This document shows positions 1 through 5,253 of a stretch of 5,771 bases of DNA, piece after piece. The notes beneath the pieces were generated by a model, which was not told the DNA's origin, searched no databases, and saw only the letters and a list, made by a program, of their open reading frames with translations. Each line of letters starts with the position of its first letter. Position 1 is the stretch's first letter. This DNA comes from Paracoccaceae bacterium (GTDB lineage Bacteria; Pseudomonadota; Alphaproteobacteria; Rhodobacterales; Rhodobacteraceae). The stretch is from the NCBI GenBank assembly GCA_026982275.1, contig JALSHK010000047.1:1-5771 (forward strand), written 5' to 3'. Position numbers and translations under genes: made by a program.

Positions 1-808
1 CATCGCGCGGCGGCTCGCCCTCCACCGCGCTGGTGAGCGTGGCCGCCTCGCCGCTCACGGATTCGCTAAGCGAAAATTCGCCATCGCCATAGGTGCGCAG
101 GGTGATTTCGCTGCCAATCGGCAGCTCGATGCGCGCGCCCGCCGCCAGCTCGGTCAGATATACCGCCGGTTTTCCGGTATAGGCGGGGGGGCTGGCCCAT
201 GCCTCTATTGCCACGCTCGGCGCGGCGGTGCCAGCCTCTACGCCCAGCGCGGCTTGCAGATTTTGCACCGCGATTTTCGGGGCAAAAAGCAGCGCCGCCG
301 CAATGAAAACCAGCGCCATGAGGCGCAGTCCCATCGGGTCTTTCTTCGCCAGATCCGGCGCGGGCAATGGCACTTTTGCCGCCTCTGCCTGCGCTTTCAT
401 CTGTGCAATATGGGCCTGCCAAAGCGCCTGTGCCAGCGGGTCTTTTACATTGATCGCGGGGGTATCCTGCAAGCTGGCAATCGGGCTATGGGCAAGGTTT
501 TCGTCCAGCTTTTCAAGCGCTTCGGCCCGGTTTGGCCAAGAAAAAACCCGATAACCCCGATAGGCGAGATAAAGTGCCACCAGCGCCAAAACCCCAAGCG
601 CCCCCTGCCCCCAAAGCGGCGGCAAGCCCTCCAATGCCCCGAAAGCCAGCGCCGCATAGGCAAAGCCCGCCAAGCTGAGCAATGGCCAATAGGCGCGCAA
701 AAACCGCTCGATCCAGAGGCTGGTTTTGGTCAGCGTAATGCGCCCGCTCAGCCCCGCCAAAAGCTTGCGCTTGCGGTTTTGCTCGGAAAAATTGACTCTG
801 GACTGCAT
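1..808 (-). CDS. DUF4175 / TIGR02302 family membrane protein, N-terminal part (cut by left window edge)
   Basis: The frame is open from an ATG at 808 to the left edge, giving 269 codons. The protein starts MQSRVNFSEQNRKRK. It has two close hydrophobic segments (about residues 39-59 and 69-83), a soluble stretch, the motif PDLAKKDPMGLRL (151-163), a third membrane segment (about 160-176), and then a probably periplasmic beta-rich part. This layout and the xKDPxGLR motif before the third helix match the alphaproteobacterial TIGR02302/DUF4175 family, whose members run to roughly 800-900 residues, so about a third is visible. The family's function is not established; an envelope role is inference. 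The gene starts 9 bases after the lysA stop. A Shine-Dalgarno-like TAAGG (816-820) contains that stop codon, so translation is probably coupled to lysA. Family assignment is from memory of the pattern. Confidence 0.82.
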   Translation of the reverse strand, partial: MQSRVNFSEQNRKRKLLAGLSGRITLTKTSLWIERFLRAYWPLLSLAGFAYAALAFGALEGLPPLWGQGALGVLALVALYLAYRGYRVFSWPNRAEALEKLDENLAHSPIASLQDTPAINVKDPLAQALWQAHIAQMKAQAEAAKVPLPAPDLAKKDPMGLRLMALVFIAAALLFAPKIAVQNLQAALGVEAGTAAPSVAIEAWASPPAYTGKPAVYLTELAAGARIELPIGSEITLRTYGDGEFSLSESVSGEAATLTSAVEGEPPRD

Positions 809-815
809 GTTTTGG

Positions 816-820
816 CCTTA
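816..820 (-). promoter_or_regulatory. Ribosome binding site of the DUF4175 gene overlapping the lysA stop codon
   Basis: TAAGG on the minus strand, seven bases before the ATG at 808. Its first three bases are the lysA TAA stop, so ribosomes ending lysA are placed directly on the next initiation site. This decides the start at 808. Confidence 0.6.
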
Positions 821-2089
821 TGATTCCATCCAAGGCGGCAGTGTATCGCGCGAAATCATTTCTTCATAGGTGGGGCGCGCCCGAACCACGGCAAATTGAT
901 CACCCTGCACCAAAACCTCCGGAATAAGCGGGCGGGCATTATATTCAGACGCCATCACCGCGCCATAAGCCCCCGCCGAGCGAAACGCCACCAGATCCCC
1001 GCTTTTCAGCGGCGGCATGTTTCGCTGCTTGCTGAAGGTATCACCGGTTTCGCAAATCGGCCCGACAATATCCACCGGCGCAGGCTCCACCCCGGGCGCG
1101 GCCTCGACCACCGGAATGATATCGTGATGCGCCTCATACATGGCGGGGCGAATCAGATCATTCATCGCCGCGTCGATAATCAGGAAATCGCGACCCTCGC
1201 CATGCTTGAGATAGATCACCTTGCTCACCAGAATACCGGCATTGCCCGCAATCAGCCGCCCCGGTTCGATTTCGATCTCGCACTCCAGATGGCCCAGCGT
1301 TTCGCGGATTACCTGCCCGTATTCCATCGGCAGCGGCGGCGCTTCATTGGAGCGCTCGTAAGGGATGCCAAGCCCGCCGCCCAGATCCAGCCGGCGGATA
1401 TCATGGCCATCGGCACGCAGGGTCTCGGCCAACTCGGCCAGCTTGGTAAAGGCCTGCCGGTATGGCTCCAGATCGGTGAGCTGGGAGCCGATATGCACAT
1501 CGATCCCCACCACCTCCAGCCCTGGCAGGCTGGCGGCCTCGGCATAGGCATCGCGGGCTTTGGACATCGGAACGCCGAACTTGTTTTCGGATTTTCCGGT
1601 GGCGATTTTGGCATGGGTTCTGGCATCCACATCGGGGTTCACCCGCAGGGTGATCTTGGCGATCTTGCCCATTTCGGTGGCGATGCGGGAAAGCTGTCTC
1701 ATCTCGGGTTCGCTCTCGACGTTAAATTGCCGGATGCCGCCCGCAAGCACCTGCCGCATTTCGGCTTCGGTTTTGCCCACGCCGGAAAACACGATCATAT
1801 CGCCATCCACGCCTGCGGCTTTGGCCTTGGCATATTCGCCGCCCGAAACCACATCCATGCCCGCGCCCATCGCCGCCAGCGTGCGCAGCACCGCGATATT
1901 GTCATTGGCCTTCATGGCATAGAATATTTTATGCTCCAGCCCGTGCAAGGCTTCATCAAACACGGTGAAATGGCGCTGAAGCGTGGCCGAGGAATAGAGA
2001 TAAAATGGCGTGCCAACTTTGGCGGCGATCTCGCCTATGGCTACATCTTCGGCGTGCAACGCCCCGTTTTTATAGATAAAATGATCCAT
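818..2089 (-). CDS. lysA: Diaminopimelate decarboxylase (EC 4.1.1.20)
   Basis: This 423-residue enzyme decarboxylates meso-2,6-diaminopimelate to L-lysine, the last step of the DAP pathway, in the cytoplasm with pyridoxal phosphate. It has the fold-type III (alanine-racemase-like) PLP barrel followed by a C-terminal beta domain. Visible motifs are YAMKAN (57-62) with the PLP lysine K60; HIGSQ (199-203); the phosphate-binding GGG (237-239); EPGR (275-278); ICETGD (345-350), whose cysteine C346 and E347 act at the active site from the partner subunit; and GAYG (373-376). Length is normal for LysA and no key residue is missing. The ATG start overlaps the stop of the upstream DUF2834 gene by one base (TGATG), and there is no strong ribosome site, which points to translation by re-initiation. 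A second product of the pathway branch, meso-DAP itself, feeds peptidoglycan. Confidence 0.97.
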   Translation of the reverse strand: MDHFIYKNGALHAEDVAIGEIAAKVGTPFYLYSSATLQRHFTVFDEALHGLEHKIFYAMKANDNIAVLRTLAAMGAGMDVVSGGEYAKAKAAGVDGDMIVFSGVGKTEAEMRQVLAGGIRQFNVESEPEMRQLSRIATEMGKIAKITLRVNPDVDARTHAKIATGKSENKFGVPMSKARDAYAEAASLPGLEVVGIDVHIGSQLTDLEPYRQAFTKLAELAETLRADGHDIRRLDLGGGLGIPYERSNEAPPLPMEYGQVIRETLGHLECEIEIEPGRLIAGNAGILVSKVIYLKHGEGRDFLIIDAAMNDLIRPAMYEAHHDIIPVVEAAPGVEPAPVDIVGPICETGDTFSKQRNMPPLKSGDLVAFRSAGAYGAVMASEYNARPLIPEVLVQGDQFAVVRARPTYEEMISRDTLPPWMES

Positions 2090-2403
2090 CAGTCTCGCGC
2101 TCTGGTTCGTAAAAAAAGATAAAGCGGCAGGCCGCTGGAAAGGCCGATCATAGCGGCGACAGGCAAAGCCACAAGCGGGAAATAATCACGCCGTGCAATG
2201 CATTCGGACAGGGCGAAAACCGTAAAAACCGCAAGGGAAACCAGCAGATCCCACAGCAGACCGATGCCGGCACCATTCACAGCCCATGCCGATAGCAGCC
2301 CGCCCAGTGCGCCGCCCGCCTGCACCTCGCCCAACAGAAAAAACATCGGGACAATCGCCCCGATGATGCTCATCAGCAAATAGAATATGCGTAGCTTTGA
2401 CAT
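2089..2403 (-). CDS. DUF2834 domain small inner-membrane protein
   Basis: A 104-residue hydrophobic protein with three predicted membrane segments (about residues 5-24, 47-67 and 76-98). The pattern WDLLVSLAVFTVFALSE (51-67) followed by GLPLYLFLR (91-99) is the hallmark of DUF2834, a family of short three-helix membrane proteins of unknown function that is common in Rhodobacterales, cyanobacteria and others. The ATG at 2403 is preceded by AAGGGG six bases upstream, a reasonable ribosome site. The stop codon shares one base with the lysA start, so the two genes are very likely translated in sequence from the same message. I recall DUF2834 genes next to lysA in related genomes, which supports the call, but no function can be stated; a transport or lysine link would be guesswork. 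Confidence 0.85.
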   Translation of the reverse strand: MSKLRIFYLLMSIIGAIVPMFFLLGEVQAGGALGGLLSAWAVNGAGIGLLWDLLVSLAVFTVFALSECIARRDYFPLVALPVAAMIGLSSGLPLYLFLRTRARD

Positions 2404-2451
2404 TTCCCGCCCCTTTATCTCGGGCTAGCGCATCAAACCGGCGGGATCAAG

Positions 2452-3006
2452 CTATTCAACCTCGATATAATAGATCGAATAGATCCATGTATCATCGTTC
2501 ATATCCGCCAGATCAGCGCGCTCGGCGCGCGGAAATACCAGATGGGTAGGACCATAATCGCCAATCGAAAAGGGCCGGCCGTCTCGCTTCAGGGCAATCA
2601 CCGCACCATTGGCCACCGCCTCTTCCAGATCCAGATCCACCTTATAACCATCCAGCGCCTTGACCGTTACGGTGCTGCCATTTGCCCCCGCTGCGGCCAG
2701 CACATCGGCCAATAGCGGGCCTTCGAATTCATACACCCTGCCCCCCATCGGAAAATCGGCGCGGATCGTGATCACACCAAGGCCCAGCAAAGCCGCGAAA
2801 TCAAATTCGGCAGCCTGCTGAAAGGCCACATCATTATAGAGGAAAAACTTGTCGCCCTCGCCCACCGCACCGCGCGAGGGCTTGGAGATATTGCCACTTA
2901 CGGTCAAAAGCACCGGGCCACGAAGCTGAGGTTCGGCGAGCAGCGGGCCGGCAATTAAAGAAGCGCCCACAGTGGCAAGAACAAGAATACGACGCAGGGC
3001 AAACAT
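2452..3006 (-). CDS. Exported protein with molybdopterin-oxidoreductase-like fold, no cysteine
   Basis: A 184-residue protein with a likely Sec signal peptide (basic MFALRR, hydrophobic core to about 21, cleavage near LLA-EP at 24), so the mature part should be periplasmic. The pattern resembles small proteins annotated as molybdopterin-dependent oxidoreductase (sulfite-oxidase-like fold): LTVSGNI (34-40), FEGPLLADVLAAAG (94-107), a turn with DGYKVDLDLEEA (119-130), then RDGRPFSIGDYGPTHLVFPR (141-160) and a C-terminal W-containing strand ending IEVE. There is no cysteine at all, so the Moco-ligating cysteine of true sulfite oxidases is absent and catalysis by a bound cofactor is unlikely. A binding or sensing role is inference. 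Relatives often sit beside c-di-GMP genes, as I recall. It lies 37 bases after the lipoprotein gene; a weak GAAAG precedes the ATG by seven bases. Confidence 0.72.
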   Translation of the reverse strand: MFALRRILVLATVGASLIAGPLLAEPQLRGPVLLTVSGNISKPSRGAVGEGDKFFLYNDVAFQQAAEFDFAALLGLGVITIRADFPMGGRVYEFEGPLLADVLAAAGANGSTVTVKALDGYKVDLDLEEAVANGAVIALKRDGRPFSIGDYGPTHLVFPRAERADLADMNDDTWIYSIYYIEVE

Positions 3007-3043
3007 AAGCAGACTTTCGTTATGCCGCCATTTCCATGCGGCG

Positions 3044-3145
3044 TTAAGGGGTCGCGACCGGCACCAGCGGGTCTCCCTTTATACCACAACCGGAAAGGGT
3101 TAACGGAAGACTAACGAGAGCCAGAATTATGATGATTTTTTTCAT
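3044..3145 (-). CDS. lptM: LptM-like (YifL/LppL-type) mini-lipoprotein, 33 residues
   Basis: This short gene encodes MKKIIIILALVSLPLTLSGC followed by GIKGDPLVPVATP. The lysine pair, hydrophobic core and lipobox LSGC (cysteine C20) make a lipoprotein signal; the mature part is only about 14 residues. The sequence CGIKGDPLVP after the lipid-bearing cysteine matches the LptM family (YifL in E. coli, LppL near lysA in pseudomonads; CGxKGPLxxP), outer-membrane lipoproteins known in E. coli to help oxidative assembly of the LPS translocon LptD/E. Position between argH and lysA agrees. It is shorter than E. coli LptM and lacks the long hydrophilic tail. The residue after the cysteine is glycine, not aspartate, consistent with outer-membrane sorting. 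The ATG overlaps the argH stop (ATGA), and AGAGG (3153-3157) lies seven bases upstream. Function in this organism is inferred. Confidence 0.87.
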   Translation of the reverse strand: MKKIIIILALVSLPLTLSGCGIKGDPLVPVATP

Positions 3146-4536
3146 GCCAAAGCCTCTTTCCATCGTTTTATCTGGGCGCGCACCTGTGCAGGCGCGGTGC
3201 CGCCATAGCTCACCCGGCTCGCCACCGAATTCTCCACCCCCAGCACCTCATAGACCGCATCGGTGATCTGCGCCTCGACCGATTGCATCTGCTCAAGGCT
3301 CAGCTGGTGCAGATCGCAGCCCTGATCCTCGGCCATTTTGACCAAGGCACCCGTTACATGATGCGCATCGCGAAACGGCATATTGAGGGCGCGCACCAGC
3401 CAATCCGCAAGGTCGGTCGCGGTGGAAAAGCCGCTGGCAGCCGCAAGGCGCAGCGGCTCGGGGTTGGGGCGCATATCGGCCACCATCCCCGTGAGCGCGG
3501 CCAAGGAAAGCATCAGGCTGTCAGCAGCATCAAACACCTGCTCCTTGTCTTCCTGCATATCCTTGGAATAGGCCAGCGGCAGGCCTTTCATAATGGTCAG
3601 CAGCGCCACCAGCGAGCCGGTGATCCGCCCAGCTTTGGAGCGCAAAAGCTCGGCTGCATCTGGGTTTTTCTTCTGCGGCATGATGGAAGAGCCGGTAGAA
3701 AATCGATCCGAAATTGTCACAAATCGAAACTGGGCCGAGGACCAAATCACCAATTCCTCGGCAATTCGCGAAATGTGGGTTGCACAAATCGAACATGAGG
3801 TCAAAAACTCAAGCGCAAAATCCCGGTCGGAAACCGCATCCAGAGAATTGGCCGAAGGGCGATCAAACCCGAGCGCTTGCGCCGTCATATCCCGATCAAT
3901 CGGAAAGGAGGTGCCCGCCAGCGCCGCCGCCCCGAGCGGGCTTTCATTCATCCGCTTGCGCGCATCGATAAACCGCGAACGATCCCGCGCAAACATCTCG
4001 ACATAGGCCATCATATGGTGGCCCCATGTGACCGGCTGCGCCACCTGAAGATGGGTAAAACCGGGCATCACCATATCTGCACCCGCCTCGGCCTGCGCCA
4101 CAAAAGCCGCCATCAGGGCCGAAAGCCCCTCGATCGCCGCATCCATCTGCCCGCGCACCCAGAGCTTGAAATCCGTCGCCACCTGATCATTGCGCGAGCG
4201 CGCGGTGTGCAGCCGCCCCGCCGCCGGCCCGACGATCTCTGTCAGCCGCGCCTCCACATTCATATGGATATCCTCGAGGGCTGTGGAAAAGGCGAAATTC
4301 CCCGCTTCGATCTCTGACAATACCGTGAGAAGGCCTTCCCTGATCGCGGTTGCATCGCTATCGTTGATGATACCCCGGGCAGCCAGCATGGCCGCGTGGG
4401 CGCGGGAACCTTCAATATCCTGCCTGGCCATTTTCTGATCATAGCCGATGGAAGCATTAATCGCCTCCATTATGGCATCCGGCCCGGCAGAAAACCTTCC
4501 GCCCCACATTGCATTTGCGCTTTTTTTGTCCGACAT
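3142..4536 (-). CDS. argH: Argininosuccinate lyase (EC 4.3.2.1)
   Basis: This 464-residue cytoplasmic homotetramer of the fumarase/aspartase superfamily splits argininosuccinate into arginine and fumarate, the last step of arginine synthesis. The sequence shows WGGRF (11-15) at the N terminus, EDIHMNVE (88-95), HTARSRNDQV (110-119), THLQ (161-164) with the conserved histidine H162, SDRDF (236-240), and the superfamily signature GSSIMPQKKN (282-291), which carries the catalytic serine loop. The C-terminal SRVSYGGTAP (439-448) also fits ArgH. Length is typical and no active-site residue is lost. The ATG at 4536 has a weak AAGGG nine bases upstream. It heads the minus-strand gene string; its start lies only 27 bases from the divergent tlpA start, so its promoter must lie within tlpA. 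Codons 3-5 contain a run of seven A. Confidence 0.97.
   Translation of the reverse strand: MSDKKSANAMWGGRFSAGPDAIMEAINASIGYDQKMARQDIEGSRAHAAMLAARGIINDSDATAIREGLLTVLSEIEAGNFAFSTALEDIHMNVEARLTEIVGPAAGRLHTARSRNDQVATDFKLWVRGQMDAAIEGLSALMAAFVAQAEAGADMVMPGFTHLQVAQPVTWGHHMMAYVEMFARDRSRFIDARKRMNESPLGAAALAGTSFPIDRDMTAQALGFDRPSANSLDAVSDRDFALEFLTSCSICATHISRIAEELVIWSSAQFRFVTISDRFSTGSSIMPQKKNPDAAELLRSKAGRITGSLVALLTIMKGLPLAYSKDMQEDKEQVFDAADSLMLSLAALTGMVADMRPNPEPLRLAAASGFSTATDLADWLVRALNMPFRDAHHVTGALVKMAEDQGCDLHQLSLEQMQSVEAQITDAVYEVLGVENSVASRVSYGGTAPAQVRAQIKRWKEALA
3153..3161 (-). promoter_or_regulatory. Ribosome binding site of the LptM-like gene inside argH
   Basis: On the minus strand GGAAAGAGG ends seven bases before the ATG at 3145. 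It lies within the last codons of argH, and with the ATGA stop/start overlap it supports real translation of the 33-codon gene. Confidence 0.65.
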
Positions 4537-4541
4537 ATTAT
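4536..4541 (+). promoter_or_regulatory. Candidate -10 element for tlpA
   Basis: TATTAT on the plus strand differs from TATAAT at one base and would place a start near 4548, just before the tlpA ribosome site. No good -35 hexamer is seen upstream (TTGCGC at 4515-4520 with a short 15-base spacer is the best). The same AT-rich patch is the end of the argH start codon. Confidence 0.3.
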
Positions 4542-4551
4542 AAAACCCTTT

Positions 4552-4559
4552 AGGAGAGG
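4552..4559 (+). promoter_or_regulatory. Strong ribosome binding site of tlpA
   Basis: AGGAGAGG lies just upstream of the ATG at 4564, with the AGGAG core seven bases from it. This decides the start at 4564 over an in-frame upstream ATG at 4396, which lies inside argH on the other strand. Confidence 0.85.
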
Positions 4560-4563
4560 CCCG

Positions 4564-5139
4564 ATGAAAACGCCCCTGATTGCCCTGCTATACGCTGCCT
4601 TGAGCCTTGGTGCAAACCCCGCCTTCAGCCAGGTGATTACGCCCGAGCTGCGCGCCGAACTGCTGGAACTGCGCGAGGGCAATATGCGCAAGCTTAAAAT
4701 CCATAAAGAACCACAAGAGGCCGTGCTCACGCCGTTTACCGATGCACAAGGCACCCCGATGACCCTTGCCGATAATAACGGCAAAATCAGGGTGGTGAAT
4801 TTCTGGGCAACATGGTGCTTTCCCTGCCGCGAGGAAATGCCGTATCTCGATTCGTTGCAAAAAGCTTTTGGCGGTGAGGATTTCGAAGTGATGACCATCG
4901 CCACCGGCTATAATGATATGGGCGGGATCGTGCGGTTTCTGGAGGAAGCCAATGTGACCGCGCTGCCTATTTTGCTGGATGCGGATTCAAGTCTCGGCGC
5001 CGAATTCGGAGCCATAGGCCTGCCGCTCACCGTCATTCTCAATCGCGATGGCCAGGAGATAGCGCGGATGATTGGCGGGGCGGAATGGTTTGGCGAAAGT
5101 GCGCAGAGCATCGTTGCGGCCCTGCTTGCCGCGGAATGA
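4564..5139 (+). CDS. tlpA: TlpA/ResA-family thiol-disulfide oxidoreductase (periplasmic thioredoxin-like)
   Basis: A 191-residue protein with an N-terminal signal or anchor helix (residues 1 to about 22, AFS-QV possible cleavage) and a thioredoxin fold. The active site WCFPC (84-88, cysteines C85 and C88) follows the strand RVVNFWAT, and EEMPYLDSL (90-98) continues the first helix as in TlpA/ResA proteins. The cis-proline region is GLPLTVILNRDG (152-163, P154), and the insert between strands and helices typical of AhpC/TSA-Redoxin relatives is present. It should act in the periplasm as a reductant of cysteines; TlpA relatives serve cytochrome c maturation or copper delivery to cytochrome oxidase. 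The substrate here is not shown by the sequence. It diverges from argH with 27 bases between starts, an arrangement I recall as common in Rhodobacteraceae. Confidence 0.9.
   Translation: MKTPLIALLYAALSLGANPAFSQVITPELRAELLELREGNMRKLKIHKEPQEAVLTPFTDAQGTPMTLADNNGKIRVVNFWATWCFPCREEMPYLDSLQKAFGGEDFEVMTIATGYNDMGGIVRFLEEANVTALPILLDADSSLGAEFGAIGLPLTVILNRDGQEIARMIGGAEWFGESAQSIVAALLAAE
4587..4615 (-). promoter_or_regulatory. Candidate argH promoter inside the tlpA 5' coding region
   Basis: On the minus strand TTGCAC (4610-4615) and TATAGC (4587-4592) are separated by 17 bases, resembling a sigma-70 type -35/-10 pair with imperfect hexamers (three and four of six matches). Transcription would begin near 4580 and give a leader of about 44 bases before the argH ATG. 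It was found by eye; such weak pairs occur by chance. Confidence 0.28.
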
Positions 5140-5162
5140 ATTCCATAAAATACCTATCAAGT

Positions 5163-5195
5163 TTTAGGAACAATTTAGGAACAATTTAGGAATAT
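5163..5195 (+). repeat. Three tandem 11-bp direct repeats
   Basis: TTTAGGAACAA occurs at 5163-5173 and exactly again at 5174-5184; a third copy at 5185-5195 (TTTAGGAATAT) differs at two of its last three bases. The spacing of about one helical turn puts all copies on one face of the DNA. They could be binding sites of a regulator of the downstream EAL gene, or a replication-slippage product. Confidence 0.8.
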
Positions 5196-5213
5196 TTACG
5201 TTTCGTTAACCTT
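5195..5213 (+). promoter_or_regulatory. CtrA-like binding site / dyad upstream of the EAL gene
   Basis: TTTA-N7-TTAACC (5195-5211) resembles the alphaproteobacterial CtrA site TTAA-N7-TTAAC; TTAACCTT at 5206-5213 matches the Caulobacter half-site TTAACCAT at seven of eight bases. The core TTTACG-TTT-CGTTAA is also an imperfect dyad with five of six arm bases paired. It lies 41 bases before the EAL start codon. CtrA is known to control motility and c-di-GMP genes in Rhodobacterales; direct control here is inferred. Confidence 0.45.
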
Positions 5214-5243
5214 TGTATCGGAGATTGGCAGGGCTGTATGCAT

Positions 5244-5248
5244 GGAGG
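5244..5248 (+). promoter_or_regulatory. Ribosome binding site of the EAL gene
   Basis: GGAGG lies five bases before the ATG at 5254 and favours that start. An in-frame ATG at 5242, overlapping the purine stretch, would add only four residues and has just a weak AGGG upstream. Confidence 0.75.
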
Positions 5249-5253
5249 ATTCT

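Larger units (their letters stand above)
5140..5253. other. AT-rich intergenic regulatory region between tlpA and the EAL gene
   Basis: This 114-base gap is much richer in A and T than the genes beside it, especially 5145-5215. It holds three 11-base tandem repeats, a CtrA-like dyad and the EAL gene's ribosome site. No convincing intrinsic terminator for tlpA is seen. Confidence 0.7.

Noticed and set aside
254..823. A 189-codon plus-strand open frame opposite the DUF4175 gene
   Set aside because: Low-complexity Arg/Gln/Pro-rich translation with no recognisable domain; the minus strand carries a coherent membrane protein in continuous frame with a coupled start after lysA.
896..2122. A 408-codon open frame on the plus strand across lysA
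   Set aside because: It is antisense to a clear LysA with all active-site motifs; the translation is rich in His, Arg, Gly and Ile with no family pattern. Long antisense frames are expected opposite GC-rich codons.
3136..3142. Seven-A run at the start of the LptM-like gene, and a similar run in argH (4521-4527), as phase-variable tracts
   Set aside because: Short A runs from Lys codons near starts are common, and seven bases is too short to argue for phase variation without strain comparison.
3283..4438. Several plus-strand open frames opposite argH
   Set aside because: They lie antisense to conserved ArgH motifs, overlap each other in different frames and show no domain or ribosome site.
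4537..4542. A perfect TATAAT on the minus strand next to the argH start
   Set aside because: It abuts the argH ATG, so transcription would begin inside the coding region, and there is no matching -35. It is more likely the AT-rich spacer before the start codon.
4396..4563. A 56-codon N-terminal extension of TlpA from an upstream in-frame ATG
   Set aside because: The extension is antisense to argH coding sequence, and the strong AGGAGAGG site plus a signal peptide begin exactly at the ATG at 4564.
5133..5144. Short inverted repeat GGAAT-GA-ATTCC at the tlpA stop codon as a terminator
   Set aside because: Only five base pairs, AT-rich, and not followed by a T run; too weak for an intrinsic terminator.
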